Position numbers and translations under genes: made by a program. A stretch of DNA of 64,000 nucleotides, from positions 972,781-1,036,780 of the forward strand of contig BDSL01000028.1 of NCBI GenBank assembly GCA_003116995.1, read 5' to 3'. Below the pieces are notes generated by a model. The model was given only the letters and a program-made list of their open reading frames with translations, ran no database searches and had not been told where the DNA came from. The DNA is from Yamagishiella unicocca (Eukaryota > Chlorophyta > Chlorophyceae > Chlamydomonadales > Volvocaceae). Shown here piece by piece: positions 49,801 to 60,900 of this stretch (position 1 is its first letter; the number at the start of each line of letters is the position of its first letter).

Positions 49801-50317
49801 GTCCGAGGTAGCAGCAACCGCGCGTGCGGCCCTGGAGGATGCTGGTGTCATGCACATGAACCCCGGGACCTCAACACTGCAGCTACAGGCGGCCGAGCTA
49901 GGTATCATGAGGCCGCGGCGTGGCTGGGCGGCACGGCGTCGCTCTATGCTGGCAGCGGAGCTGCGGGGCATGGAAGACGGGCTTGCTTCCGCAGATCCGG
50001 CTGATGAGGCCCGGATGCCAGGGCAGCGGTCATTACATGACCAACAGGCTGCTGGCGATGACAGCTCAGCAGCCGTGCGGCGGTTCCGTGGGGTTGGTGG
50101 TCGGTCGTTTCTGCGTATGCGGAGCACAGGCGCAGCCGCAACAGCCGTGGCGGTGGATCCTGCTTGGTCGTGCGTCGAGGTCCTGTGTGGTGAGGAGACG
50201 GCTAGCGGCAGTCGGGATGTGGTCGTCTTCGGGTGTGGTGAGCCCATGCTCGCTGGCACTGAGGACACAGGAGGTGCAGGCAGGAGGAGCCAGGAGGAGC
50301 CAGGAGGTGCAGGTTGA
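21105..50317 (+). CDS. Giant lectin-head / Pro-rich rod / polycystin channel protein, MST3(Mstax)-like (41 exons, about 5,780 aa)
   Basis: A type of membrane-anchored hydroxyproline-rich glycoprotein. In order: signal peptide, PAN/apple, H-type-lectin-like modules, WSC-like module, a Pro/Ser rod of about 1,730 residues, about five Ig-like repeats, a polycystin TOP domain with S2-S6, and a Ser/Gly-rich cytoplasmic tail. Chlamydomonas MST3/Mstax is known to combine a poly-hydroxyproline rod with a PKD2-like membrane domain and to hold mastigonemes on cilia through PKD2; this gene has that plan. Orthology is not proven, because a tandem paralogue starts at 54959. Every intron junction I inferred keeps phase across 41 exons, which supports one gene rather than several. 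The exception to an open frame is a one-base deficit in the rod at about 29101-29105. Exon coordinates are given in the block entries that follow. It could also be annotated as two or three shorter genes if transcripts end early. Confidence 0.78.
25884..25949 (+). repeat. Three 22-bp repeats in the intron before the rod exon
   Basis: GGCTAGTGGGCATCCCGTCC followed by CT occurs at 25884, 25906 and 25928 with single changes. No function is apparent. Confidence 0.75.
26811..29400 (+). repeat. 84-bp (28-residue) rod array, 31 copies
   Basis: The peptide unit runs [19 protein letters not shown] followed by [19 protein letters not shown] marks each unit. The first is at 26811 and the last at 29330, a distance of 2,519 bases, which equals 30 x 84 minus 1. 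The unit at 29098-29110 has five C where all others have six bases (CCCCCC or CCTCCC). Confidence 0.93.
29640..31600 (+). repeat. 42-residue rod array, 15 copies
   Basis: Fifteen units of about 126 bp, carrying [20 protein letters not shown], then [13 protein letters not shown]. Length differences are whole codons (for example PSPGP versus PSPGRP). The same 42-residue unit makes up the whole visible rod of the second giant gene. Confidence 0.92.
32230..32300 (-). repeat. Possible tRNA-derived fragment (box A / box B-like)
   Basis: The reverse complement contains ACGGTTAGGGCGC, a D-arm/box A-like sequence, and 23 bases later GAGTTTGATTCCC, a T-arm/box B-like sequence. A full cloverleaf is not convincing. 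It may be a SINE remnant within an intron of giant gene 1. Confidence 0.3.
34827..35000 (+). repeat. Degenerate tandem repeat in intron
   Basis: Five or six imperfect copies of a unit of about 30 bp based on GGGCTGTCCATCATACATCG, in the intron 34670-35203. Confidence 0.7.
38412..40856 (+). other. Giant gene 1: juxtamembrane linker and start of TOP domain
   Basis: Exons: 38412-39236, 39370-39426, 39612-39773, 40155-40856. The region is polar and includes [16 protein letters not shown], a secreted-protein-like RRLLQ motif, and a helical, coiled-coil-like part ([20 protein letters not shown]). The final exon ends in [12 protein letters not shown], which resembles the NRxLxGLxLxQ segment of the polycystin TOP domain. 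The only hydrophobic stretch is [15 protein letters not shown], short for a membrane helix. No clear S1 helix is present. An additional small intron inside the last exon cannot be excluded. Confidence 0.65.
40833..40913 (+). repeat. Direct duplication of a 5' splice site
   Basis: TTATGGGGCTGGTACTTCAC then CAGGTGAGCGGGTCAG occurs twice, 44 bases apart. Each copy contains CACCAG|GTGAGC. The first copy is the phase-correct donor at 40856. The second would change the reading frame. Confidence 0.8.
41344..45040 (+). other. Giant gene 1: polycystin (PKD2-like) channel domain
   Basis: Exons: 41344-41604, 41955-42127 (acceptor 41967 also possible), 42396-42555, 42654-42876, 43159-43574, 43716-43979, 44071-44247, 44497-44580, 44864-45040. 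The TOP domain carries [42 protein letters not shown] and [20 protein letters not shown]2 is [21 protein letters not shown]3 [20 protein letters not shown]4 [21 protein letters not shown]5 [19 protein letters not shown], and S6 [20 protein letters not shown]. The pore segment is [17 protein letters not shown], where PKD2 has an LGD filter; the match is not canonical. This is probably a subunit of a mixed cation channel in the ciliary or plasma membrane. Confidence 0.88.
45398..50317 (+). other. Giant gene 1: long Ser/Gly-rich cytoplasmic tail
   Basis: Exons: 45398-48265 (956 codons), 48594-48707, 48863-49195, 49652-50317. The sequence is low-complexity, Ser/Gly/Pro-rich and probably disordered, with many SP and RxxS sites. 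Three short conserved-looking helices stand out: [39 protein letters not shown], and [18 protein letters not shown]. The protein ends GGAG followed by TGA at 50317. It follows S6, so it should be cytoplasmic. No domain was recognised. Confidence 0.7.
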
Positions 50318-51337
50318 TGAGCGCACCGGTATCTCTGGTGCTGGTCAAGAGCGCTGCTTAGATCCTTCTAATCTGGGCAGACATGCTCTTGCCAAGAGCG
50401 ACTGCTCGTAGTTACGTGTCATCATTGCTTTCATAGGTCGCGTTATTAGTTACTGCTGATGTCGCGTTAGCCACTGCTTAATTTGGTCTCTCCCGCAAGA
50501 CTCGGGTGAGAATTGAGTGCCGTCTGAGTAACGGACGAGGGAACCTGTGGTGTCTGCCCGAGCGCGTGGAGACGGTCAGGCGGCCAAACCTCGGACTTGA
50601 TGGCGGCTGGGGGTGCAGCAGAGCGTGATTGGCGATACGATCCTGAGCGCGACAAGGCTGCGCTGTGCGGCGACGAATCAGAGCGACGGCTTCCAGCCTG
50701 CTCTCCAAACATCTGTCTGTAGACCTGTAGTGAACAAAATCCCAGCGAGCCAGCCAGCCGAGTTGCACCGCTGTAGTTGCTGACCTTATAATCATCCTTA
50801 GCATGGGAGGTCTGCGAACACGGCAGCTGTGATGCTGAGGCGCATGAAGAGTCTAGCTTTGTCCCTGTTTGACCCCGCCTGTGATACGCCGGTTTTGGCG
50901 TTTGCAATCCTGTTTTTCTGTGACATAATGGCGCGTGCGCTTTTTATAGTGCGGCGGCGGAATCCCCACGGGCGTCAAAACATTATTAAAACTGTTGAGC
51001 ATTGGACACTATGCTAGCCTGCATGGCTAAAGATTATGCGCCTGTGATATGGCATCGTTTCCATCGACTTGATGATGCTGTCCAAGAAAACCGCACTGCA
51101 GTCGTTATATTTGTACCGACGCGTTCCTGTGACTCAAGACCTGTCTCATATCTGCGGTTGACAGTTGCATCTGTGCGACCCACAGCAAGTACTGCTACCT
51201 GTGCGAATGTCATTCGTTAATTGTTTCGAGCCGGTCAATTTACCATGTTTCTAGCCCGGGACTGTTACAAGTTACGGCAATGACGTGTCACTTCGTTTGT
51301 TTTGGATTCTTTCACTTGGGCGGCGTTGGTGATGTGA

Positions 51338-51356
51338 TGTAAGGATCCGCTTGTAA
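51338..51356 (+). terminator. Two close TGTAA polyadenylation signals (giant gene 1)
   Basis: TGTAA occurs at 51338 and 51352, the first after the stop at 50317. This would give a 3' UTR of about 1 kb. Confidence 0.45.
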
Positions 51357-51654
51357 GACTCCGCCTCCTTCTCCATGGCCTCACTTTGCTAGCCAGTTCT
51401 CCTACCGATCAGTGCACCAAGCCACTCCCTCCTTCGTTCGCCGCCAGAACTATTCGTTTTCCGTGGACTTCAGCGGCTAAACAACGCGCGCCCGCATCGT
51501 GGCAAAGTTCGTTAAACCCACTGATGACTCCCTGCACCGGGCCGCCGTCCGGTTGGTGAACTCCACGTGGAGTATTTGCAGATCAGCAGATCAGCGGTAA
51601 GCGGACACGCCCTCAGCAGGCCGCAAGGCAGTGCACCTGGTGGTTCCGTGCGGC

Positions 51655-51800
51655 CGTGCGTGTGATCGTTGCCGGCCCAGTCGGCCCGTGCGTGTGATCG
51701 TTGTCGGGCCGACCGTGCATGTGATCTTTGTCGGCCCATGCGATCGTTGTCGGCCCGTGCGTAAGATCGTTGTCGGACCATGCGTGTGATCGTTGTCGTT
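51655..51800 (+). repeat. Degenerate tandem repeat, CGTGTGATCGTTGTCGGCCC type
   Basis: About six imperfect copies of a 20-28-bp unit in the intergenic region. Confidence 0.7.
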
Positions 51801-51894
51801 GCCTCTCGCTCTGTTGGTCTCCAGTCCGGCGCTGCAGCCCGACCGCACCTGTCTCACCCTGTGGGCCTCCCGTTGGACCCAACGCCCGTGCCAT

Positions 51895-52130
51895 GTAGAA
51901 AAAAGGTATCGGCCCTGTGTAAAAAAACGAACATCGGCCCTGTGTAAAAAACGGAACATCGGCCCTAAGTAAAAATGGAACATTGCCCCTATGTAGAGAT
52001 TGGCCCGCCCAATGTACAAAAGGAACATCGGCCCTTTGGGAACGAAAAAGGACCTATACTGAAAAGGAACATCGGAACTATACTGTAAAGGAACATGGCC
52101 ATGTACGGAAAAGGAACGTTGGCCCTAGCT
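51895..52130 (+). repeat. Degenerate array containing repeated TGTAA
   Basis: About eight imperfect units of 25-35 bp built on GGAACATCGGCCCTGTGTAA and following A-runs. Several units carry TGTAA (for example near 51919, 51946 and 52083), identical to the poly(A) signal of this group. Confidence 0.65.
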
Positions 52131-52499
52131 GTGTACAGTCCGCCAGGCAGGGTATGTGGTATTGGCGCGCGCCCCGGCTGATGCATTCTTGTCTGTTAGT
52201 TCCGCTGTTGCAGTCTTGCATGTGCTCGCCTGTGTCCTGCGAGGCGTCTCAGTTTCGCGGTGGTAGCCGATGTTTAGGGCCGACTGCGCTAATGCTCAAT
52301 ACCCGTCACCGACTGGCCGCCTCCACCGGTTTGCCGGTAGTCAGTCCCAGTGCTCCAGCATGCGCCCGCAAAGTCGGTCTCCGACGACCATGCGCCAACT
52401 ATCCTGTCCCGTCGTGTAAAACGGTTTTTACAACCCCCCCGCCGGTTCTTTTACCGGTTCTTTTATGTAACCCCCCGCCGGTTCGACCCTCAGTTTCGT

Positions 52500-52937
52500 A
52501 TGTCGTGTGATCGGCCTCGCCCCACCAGTGGGCCGCAGGTTGTCCGAAGCCTATTGGCGGTCCGATGGCTACTGATTTGGCGGTCTGAAGCATTGCCGCT
52601 AGAAACTTATTACCCGCCGGTGATAGCTACACCTCCTGGCAGTGGTCGAGTTGCGAACTTCTCCTGTCGCCTTACCTTGCCGTACGTGCTGTTGGCGCTG
52701 CGCCAGAGGTGTCATGTGTTTGCAGCTTATTTGGTGCTGGTGGCCTTAGTTTCGTGCGGATTTGGCGTGGCGGTGCTCTCGCTCGGCAGGCCCCACCCTG
52801 CTGGCCTGGTGATGCTCGCCTGTTTCGTGCCTTGGGCGGCAACGGTTCTTGGTCGTGTCGAGCAGATTGGGAGAAGACAACCTGGAACCGGAAGTGAGGC
52901 AGGGGAAGGTAAGGAAAGCAAGGGACCAGAAAAATAA
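52500..52937 (+). CDS. Doubtful small ORF with two hydrophobic segments
   Basis: An ATG-started frame of 145 codons, beginning MSCDRPRPTSG and ending KGPEK. It contains two possible membrane helices, FAAYLVLVALVSCGFGVAVL and GLVMLACFVPWAATVLG, and a charged Gly/Glu/Lys tail. No family was recognised, and no introns or upstream signals support it. It could be a real single-exon gene or chance. Confidence 0.2.
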   Translation: MSCDRPRPTSGPQVVRSLLAVRWLLIWRSEALPLETYYPPVIATPPGSGRVANFSCRLTLPYVLLALRQRCHVFAAYLVLVALVSCGFGVAVLSLGRPHPAGLVMLACFVPWAATVLGRVEQIGRRQPGTGSEAGEGKESKGPEK

Positions 52938-54026
52938 AGACAGCGTGAGGTAGTGGTCGGGCATGTTTTCCGGCAGGCAGGCCCACCGAATTTGTGCTTT
53001 GCGCTCAACTTATGACATACGGTATTGCTCGTCCTGCCCAATTCGTCTGGCCCTTCATTTTGCCTCATGCAATCATCACTTCCTACGGACGCCCTCATGT
53101 TCCTAAAGGATGCATGACCGCTTTCAAACGAAAGCCCTTTTCCTCAACAGACAGGTGCGGCTTCCAGCCAAAAACGTCGACGCGAGTCAGGATAGATAAG
53201 TTATAAAATGGGCAGTTATGACTGCCGGTTATGATCATAAAGCTGCGGGTTTAGGCAGGCTGTAACGCTGTGGGTTACGGCGACGCCGCACTGCAAGCGC
53301 ACTACACAGTTCGTGACATTGCCTAAGAGAACTCCTTCGTACACCCATTTTTCAAGAACAATGTATATGCCCCAATGAGCAGCATATTATCCTTATGGAA
53401 GCAAATGTTATCCTCCTCAGGGTCGGTTTTGCAGGGCTCCATCCGGTAGCGCAAATGGATGGGGTAGGGGCAGGAGCTGTACCACTCTCCCTTTGCATTA
53501 TGTTACAAATAAGTTGCATCTCCTGAATGGAGAGGTCAAAGGTTATGCAATGGTTACCCGTCTGCCACGTGTACGGCTTTTTGGGGAATCAACGCGGATG
53601 TCCATAGAAATTCTCGCGAAGACAAATCCCAGAGTCGTCTTATTAATATCTTACTGTCCACGCCCATGGCCTGGGTTCATTCGCCCAAACTTGCGGACAG
53701 CGTATTGCCTTAATAACATCATCAAGCAACTGGATCGAAAGATTTGGTAGGTTGCAGGTTATATCGCCATCATCATCATAGGACGTCCTTGGCGGTTCAG
53801 CTCCTTACTTGAGACGCAAAGCCAATAATTGCCGTAGTAATTGCTCGACGGTTCCGGTACGTGCCGATTTGCGGCCTTTGCTTGCTGAGGCCATAAAGTA
53901 CATTCCTTTACTTGCTAGACGCTCCTCTCGGCGGTCGTAGCCCAGCGAATCTTGCACTTCGCAGGTCACTTAATACGTATCCGCTTTTGAAGGTGTGAAC
54001 TCCGTTGTACTGCAACCGATGCCTAT

Positions 54027-54480
54027 GTCCTCAAGCCCGCCGGATAAACCCAGGACAAGGAAAGGGGTCAACGTCAATGGCCTTACCACACATATGAGAA
54101 CCGGTGATGAACCCAACAGATGCCCGGAAGGCACATGAAAACCTCGAAAGGCACAGAGATGCTGCAGATGCATGCAGAAGGTGAGGCCCGGCATGGGCCG
54201 CTCTTCTTGTCCTGGGTTCGCCCAGGCTTGAGGATAATGTAATTTCTCGTTATATTGTCTCCCAGTCTGCCCTCGATGCGACAAGCTATTTTTACTACAA
54301 TTTCGTCGGGGAGCGAACGGGTACCGCCGTCATAACGTCGTCATTCCTGTTCATTCAGCCTTGTTCATCTACGTATGTACCAGCTACCCGTGGATGTAAC
54401 CATATATGCGAGGCCCGGCCTGGGCCCTTCCTCTTGTCCTGGTTTCGCCTGGGCTTGGGGACACTGTCACAATCTCCTTA
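54027..54480. repeat. Dispersed repeat family 2, three copies
   Basis: Copies at 54027-54070 (minus), 54183-54243 (plus) and 54410-54480 (plus), each with a form of CTTGTCCTGGGTTCGCCCAG followed by GCTTGGGGA. The first two form an inverted pair, as at 20120-20254. Confidence 0.65.
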
Positions 54481-54958
54481 TTAATTTACATAAAGCAGTT
54501 CACGTGATTTGCAAGGCACAGAGTGACTTTGCGCCCGTATGCGGCCTGTCGTAAGAAGCCGCGGCGCGTCTGCGCGTGTACCGCCTTGGTCGCCCCACAT
54601 GTCGTCATGATTTGGACCGAAGAGGACCTGCTTAAGGCTGTCTTTTGTACTGTGAATTGCGCCAAGGCCTGAATTCCGTTGTAACAAGCGGCCTGATAGC
54701 GTAGAAGGAAAGGGTCAGGAATGCATCAGTAAATTCTTGGTAGTGTTGGCCCAGACAAGAGACTTCCAGCACATCTTGTACATTTATTTGGAGGCCTACA
54801 GCCTAGGAAAGCAAGCCACAAATCGGTCGGCCGCCTGTCGGTTTGCGAGTCGTCAGCGACGCACCAAAACCACAGCGGCGGTGGAGGCGTCTGCCGCGAA
54901 TGCGCGCTGCCTCACATTGTGCAGCAGCTCGGATGGGAAATTCAAGAAAGCCTTGGTG

Positions 54959-57900
54959 ATGTTGTTGGCCGTTCTCCTCGCCTTCGTATGCTGCTGCACA
55001 ACTGCGGGTCTATCGGGTGCGACAAAGCTGCTGCTGCTACTAGTGGCGAAATCCTTCCTTGCGTGCAATCTCCTGCCGGGGATCCTTAATGATGAGATGT
55101 GCGCAACTTAACGATCCGTACCCAGTAAAAATAGCCTATTACCTTGTACCCGAATATCGTAGGTGCTACTGACTACCGTGGATTTACGTTGCTTGAGGAG
55201 ACAGCGCTTCATGGCGTCGTCCTGGGCGGCTACACGACGACTCCTGTAACCTCGTTCCAGGGTTGCGCAGACCTCTGCCTCGCTGACGAAGCGTGCGCCG
55301 GCTTCGAGTATAGGTAACCGCCGCGAAACCAATTTGCAGCCCTGCCTATAAAAACATAGCATGATTTGGTGAAGCTTCGACATGCATGCATGTATACGCG
55401 TTGTATACATGCGTTATGGGCTCGCTCCGGGTATTAGTTTAGAAGCTGCTTCCGCTGGTGAACGGAGATGCATCATATGACTACTCCTCCGTCTGTTCGC
55501 TTGCGCGCTGACTGACCCCGTCCATCCCCCCTCCTCCCCTATATATATGATGCTGATCACCCCGAACGATGCCTTGATGTTTGTGCAGGAGTCGCACGTC
55601 CAGCTGCATTCTGAAGGGGTCGCGTGGCATGCCATATCCAGCCGAGGGGTCATTCGCAGGGCTGAGAGGTGGGTACGTACGTCGGCGACGTACGAGTGCA
55701 CCAAACTATCAGTTGGATGGAAGTCTTGTAGCTAGCTACCTGTATGTCCAAACCCCATGCACGCAGGGCGCTCCTGTCTACACAATAACGGCGGGGCTTA
55801 GTAAAGGGACCAGCATGTACACATGCATGCAGACCCGGCCGATTTTTTATTTAGGGTTTATGGTAGATTTTAGGCATGCACGAAAAAGTGGCCGCGCACG
55901 GGACGTCAGGCAGCAGGCGCAGGCGGGGCGCCCGCCGCATGCAGGGACCTGAAGCGCCACGATCGCACATGCACATGCACGCAGGTTATGACTGGTGCGG
56001 CCCAAACCCACCCATCCTGGCGTCTATGCCGCTGCCGGGCGGCAGACACAATGTATCGTTGCCGTACAAATATGTTCGCCCGCCGCCGGTGCTGGTATCC
56101 GTGGCGGGAGTCCGTGCGCAGCATGCTTTGGCGGCCAGGTAAGTACGGCAATGGCGGGCGAGGTGGGGATGGATACGCGATTCAATAGATACATAGGTCG
56201 GTGCACGCAGCAGCAGCCGTGCGCGCGTGAGGCAGGGCCGAGCCTTTCACGTATGCATGCGAATGTACTCATCTCGTAAATCGGTGAGCAGCGAGCTAGC
56301 GGCTGGACTCGCTACCTTTCATACTTCAGCTCGATCGAGGTACGTAGGACCGGCTCAGCAGGCGCTTGCGTGGACGTTGGCTCGGGCGGGCGGGCGGGCC
56401 AACGGCAACGCACGTGCGGCGCCCACCCATGCATCGATGCTATGCACCCGAAACGGCACACAGCCGCATATATAGCTAGGTGTTGCTGACGTATTCGCAA
56501 TTTGTTCCTGCATGCATTTTCAATAAATCTTGTTTTTACAGTTCAATACACGCACTGCGCACGCACGCGTTATATATTAGTTCCACTCCGCCCGCCCGTT
56601 TCGGCCCCCATCCACCGATTTCAATGCGTGCCTGCCTGTGTATGTATGTGCTGGATGCACCTATCTACGCCCTGCCTACCATTGCGACCTGCTGTAGGAG
56701 GGGCGTCGCCGTCGAGGTGCTCGAGGTGGCGGCATCCTGGTTCCAGCTGATTGTGGCCCCAGCAGCAACGGCACTGCCAGCAGCAGCATCAGACTACGTC
56801 CCATCAGACTACGTCCCATCAGACTACGTCCCATCAGACTACGTCCCATCAGACTACGTCCCATCAGACTACGTCCCATCCGAGGCAGACAGCAGCCCCG
56901 CAGACGCCCTCTGGGTTGTGCACTACGTTGTCCTCGACGGCCTGTCAGCTGGTGCGAGCTAGCTAGCTAGCTAGTGGCTGCTGCATGTGCACGCGCCTCT
57001 CTCGGCCAATTGGCTGTCGCGTGTCTCATCCAGCAGGGCGGAGTGATGTATCGTAGGTAGAAGGGCTGCCTGCGTACTGCTGGTTACAGTACTGCCACCG
57101 ACTCATTATTCATGCTGCCGACGAGCGAGCACAACGTCAAATGTTGCTGTGGGAACCTGCAGCAGTTGCTGGGCAGGGGTTTGTGGTTTTAGGGTTTTAG
57201 AGTTTTACGCACGGACGACGACAAGATTGTTTGTTCATCTTGTCGTCGCATCACCCATTCGTGCATCTGCGCCAGCAGGTGTAACGTACATGCCGTACGG
57301 CCTACGCGCCCCATCGATCAGCGCCGAGCCGTCACCGCCGGCAGATCAGCCAGCTGCGCCGCCGGCTGTGTGCCGCTGCACCTCCGCCACTGCTGCGCTG
57401 GAGCTGTCGGATCCGGAGGCGGCGAGCCTGCGGTCGCCGCGCGCCTACATCAACATGCGCTCGGTGGCGGGTCTCCAGGCAGCGTGTGCACCGGTGCGTT
57501 GTATATGAGCTAGCTAGCGCGGCGCGCTGCTGGCATGTACGATCGAGGCAGGCAGGACGTGAGGGGGCGTACGTGCATGGGGACTGAATTGGTTGAGGCG
57601 GCGTGCAGGATGGGGCAGGGCGTGGGGAGGCCTACCTGCGCACGCACGTCGATGCATGAGGAGTAGTCGCGGAGGCGCGCGTGTATGGGCTGGCGGGCGG
57701 GCGCGCGCACGCGCGTCTGTCTTCTGTCGATGCACGCACATACACCCATTGTACGTGGATGGCATGCATCGTGGGGCTTCGCCTCGATCGGTCCTCACAC
57801 CCGCGCGTGTTGATAGATGGGCTGCTCGCATGCATATGTGTATAAGTCATACACCTGCCTTGGATGCAGGCCGCGAGGGTCGAGATGTCGCCGCTGTCCG

Positions 57901-60900
57901 TGGAGCTCTCGGTCTGCGCGCCGCCGGCGAAAGGCGGGTGGGCGGCGGACCTGCTTGTTTTGGAACCCAACTACCCGCCGTCCATCACGGCAGGTGGGTG
58001 AGGACCTGGCCTTGGACAGCTAGCGGACTCGGGTTGCGCATGCATGTAGGCAGTGCCTCTTCATCCATCAGGCTGCCGTACCATGTACACCTTATCTGGT
58101 GCTCCTAGTAAACTGCGCCCGGGAGGGGGGAAGAAGCGCACTGTGCAATCCGCCCTGCAGGGCCGGCAGAGCGCCATGGAGTGTTGTGGCTTCTCGCCAA
58201 ATGGCGCTCGCGCGCTCAGCTAGCGAGCAACGTGTGCGTGTATGCGCATTTCAGCATTTGCATGCATGAGTTCGCCTTCCGTCGTGAGTGCCGCAGGGTG
58301 GCATGAGCACAGCTGGGAGCACAGCGGGGAGCACAGCGGGGAGCACAGCACGGAGCACAGCACGGAGCACAGCACGGAGCACAGCACGGAGCACAGCAGG
58401 GCTGGTTATGACGTCATCAGCAGCCTCCTCCTCGGGGGCCCATCGCCAGCGGCGGCCCAGCAGAATGATGGCGACCCCTGCACTGACCTGGAGGCCGGCG
58501 GTTGGATGGGTCAGCAGCTCCAGGCCATCAATGGCTGGATCCAGTTTGACGAGGCTTTCACTGACCCGCCCCGTGTGCTGCTTTCCGTCACCGGAGTCGA
58601 GGGGTAAGTTTGGGCTGCTGCGTGCTGAGGAGGCCGCGGATGGGGACTGCAATGATGACAGCTATACGTAGGGCACCGCACGACGATGCTTATTTACGCC
58701 TCCATCCGGTCCGGGGCTAGGCGTACGTGGTCGCGATGTGTGCGCCGCATTCTACGCCTGTCTTCCATCGCTGCCATACAAGCACCCATGTCGCACCCAC
58801 ATATCCCCCTAGTACGTTGCTGTAACTACAGCTTGCTCCATCGCAAAAACGGAATCAATGATCGGTCGTATACATATATATGAGCTTCAGCGTTTTAGGT
58901 CCCTAAGTACATCTCCTATCTAAATTTCCGTTGCGTTGCCACACGTCAACCCTGTCGGGCAGGGCGACATGCTGCTCCAGCCGCCGGCGCAGCGGCTCTG
59001 ACACAGACAACGACGAAACGAATTTTGTCGGTTACGAGCTGTCTGTAATGCGCGTAACGGTTGAAGGATTCCAATATCAAATGAAAACAAGATGCACGGC
59101 GATCCGTCAAGTCTACTTCTCTTGGCTGGCGGCGGCGCACAGATCGCATCGAATCTCAATTGAACCCCTGCCGGGCCTTGCATCAATACCTTCCGAAGGT
59201 GAGCGGAAACCTGCGGCCACGTGTCCCTCCCCACCATCGCCCTTGATTTGTCGGCCGTGGATTCGCGGATCATCCTTTACATACCCCATCGTCGGGTCCT
59301 GAGATGCCTTGCTCAGGTTTGGCAGAATTGTGTTTTGTGGCCACAATACATACAATTCCATCACAGCCAATTCCTAAACATTAAAAACACGCCTTATTTC
59401 TGCCCTGCACGCGTTATTTCTGCCCTGCAGGTGTTCCAACGAATGCAATGAGTCAGGTAGCCAATGATCTGAAGTTATTGAAGTTAGAAACGAGACGTCG
59501 ATTGCAGCAATTAATGCCCCCTAGTCCAATGATACCTATGCCGGTTGAAAGTTCTTTGCCAGCTCCACCAAGTCCCAGCCCTTCACCACCGCCCAGCCCT
59601 TCACCACCGTCGCCAGGGCCAGCACCTGTTGCGCCGCAACCACCTTCACCATCGCCGCCCAGCCCCAGCCCACCCACTGCTCCGCCGCCTAGCCCCGGCC
59701 CTCCGAGCCCCACTCCGCCCAGCCCTTCACCACCGTCGCCAGGGCCAGCACCTGTTGCGCCGCCACCACCTTCACCATCGCCGCCCAGCCCCAGCCCACC
59801 CACTGCTCCGCCGCCTAGCCCCGGCCCTCCGAGCCCCACTCCGCCCGGCCCTTCACCACCATCGCCAGGGCCAGCGCCTGTCGCACCGCCACCACCTTCC
59901 CCATCGCCGCCCAGCCCCAGCCCACCCACTGCTCCGCCGCCTAGCCCCGGCCCTCCGAGCCCCACTCCGCCCAGCCCTTCACCACCGTCGCCAGGGCCAG
60001 CACCTGTTGCGCCGCCACCACCTTCACCATCGCCGCCCAGCCCAAGCCCACCCACTGCTCCGCCGCCTAGCCCCGGCCCTCCGAGCCCCACTCCGCCCGG
60101 CCCTTCACCACCATCGCCAGGGCCAGCGCCTGTCGCACCGCCACCACCTTCCCCATCGCCGCCCAGCCCCAGCCCACCCACTGCTCCGCCGCCTAGCCCC
60201 GGCCCTCCGAGCCCCACTCCGCCCAGCCCTTCACCACCGTCGCCAGGGCCAGCACCTGTTGCGCCGCCACCACCTTCACCATCGCCGCCCAGCCCCAGCC
60301 CACCCACTGCTCCGCCGCCTAGCCCCGGCCCTCCGAGCCCCACTCCGCCCAGCCCTTCACCACCGTCGCCAGGGCCAGCACCTGTTGCGCCGCCACCACC
60401 TTCACCATCGCCGCCCAGCCCAAGCCCACCCACTGCTCCGCCGCCTAGCCCCGGCCCTCCGAGCCCCACTCCGCCCGGCCCTTCACCACCATCGCCAGGG
60501 CCAGCGCCTGTCGCACCGCCACCACCTTCCCCATCGCCGCCCAGCCCCAGCCCACCCACTGCTCCGCCGCCTAGCCCCGGCCCTCCGAGCCCCACTCCGC
60601 CCAGCCCTTCACCACCGTCGCCAGGGCCAGCACCTGTTGCGCCGCCACCACCTTCACCATCGCCGCCCAGCCCAAGCCCACCCACTGCTCCGCCGCCTAG
60701 CCCCGGCCCTCCGAGCCCCACTCCGCCCAGCCCTTCACCACCGTCGCCAGGGCCAGCACCTGTTGCGCCGCCACCACCTTCACCATCGCCGCCCAGCCCC
60801 AGCCCACCCACTGCTCCGCCGCCTAGCCCCGGCCCTCCGAGCCCCACTCCGCCCAGCCCTTCACCACCGTCGCCAGGGTCAGCGCCTGTCGCACCGCCAC

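Larger units (their letters stand above)
50318..54958. other. Interval between the two giant genes
   Basis: It begins with the 3' UTR of giant gene 1. It then holds two degenerate tandem arrays (51655-51800, 51895-52130), one doubtful ORF, and three copies of dispersed repeat family 2 near the right end. The promoter and perhaps a 5' exon of giant gene 2 should lie at the right end but were not recognised. Confidence 0.5.
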
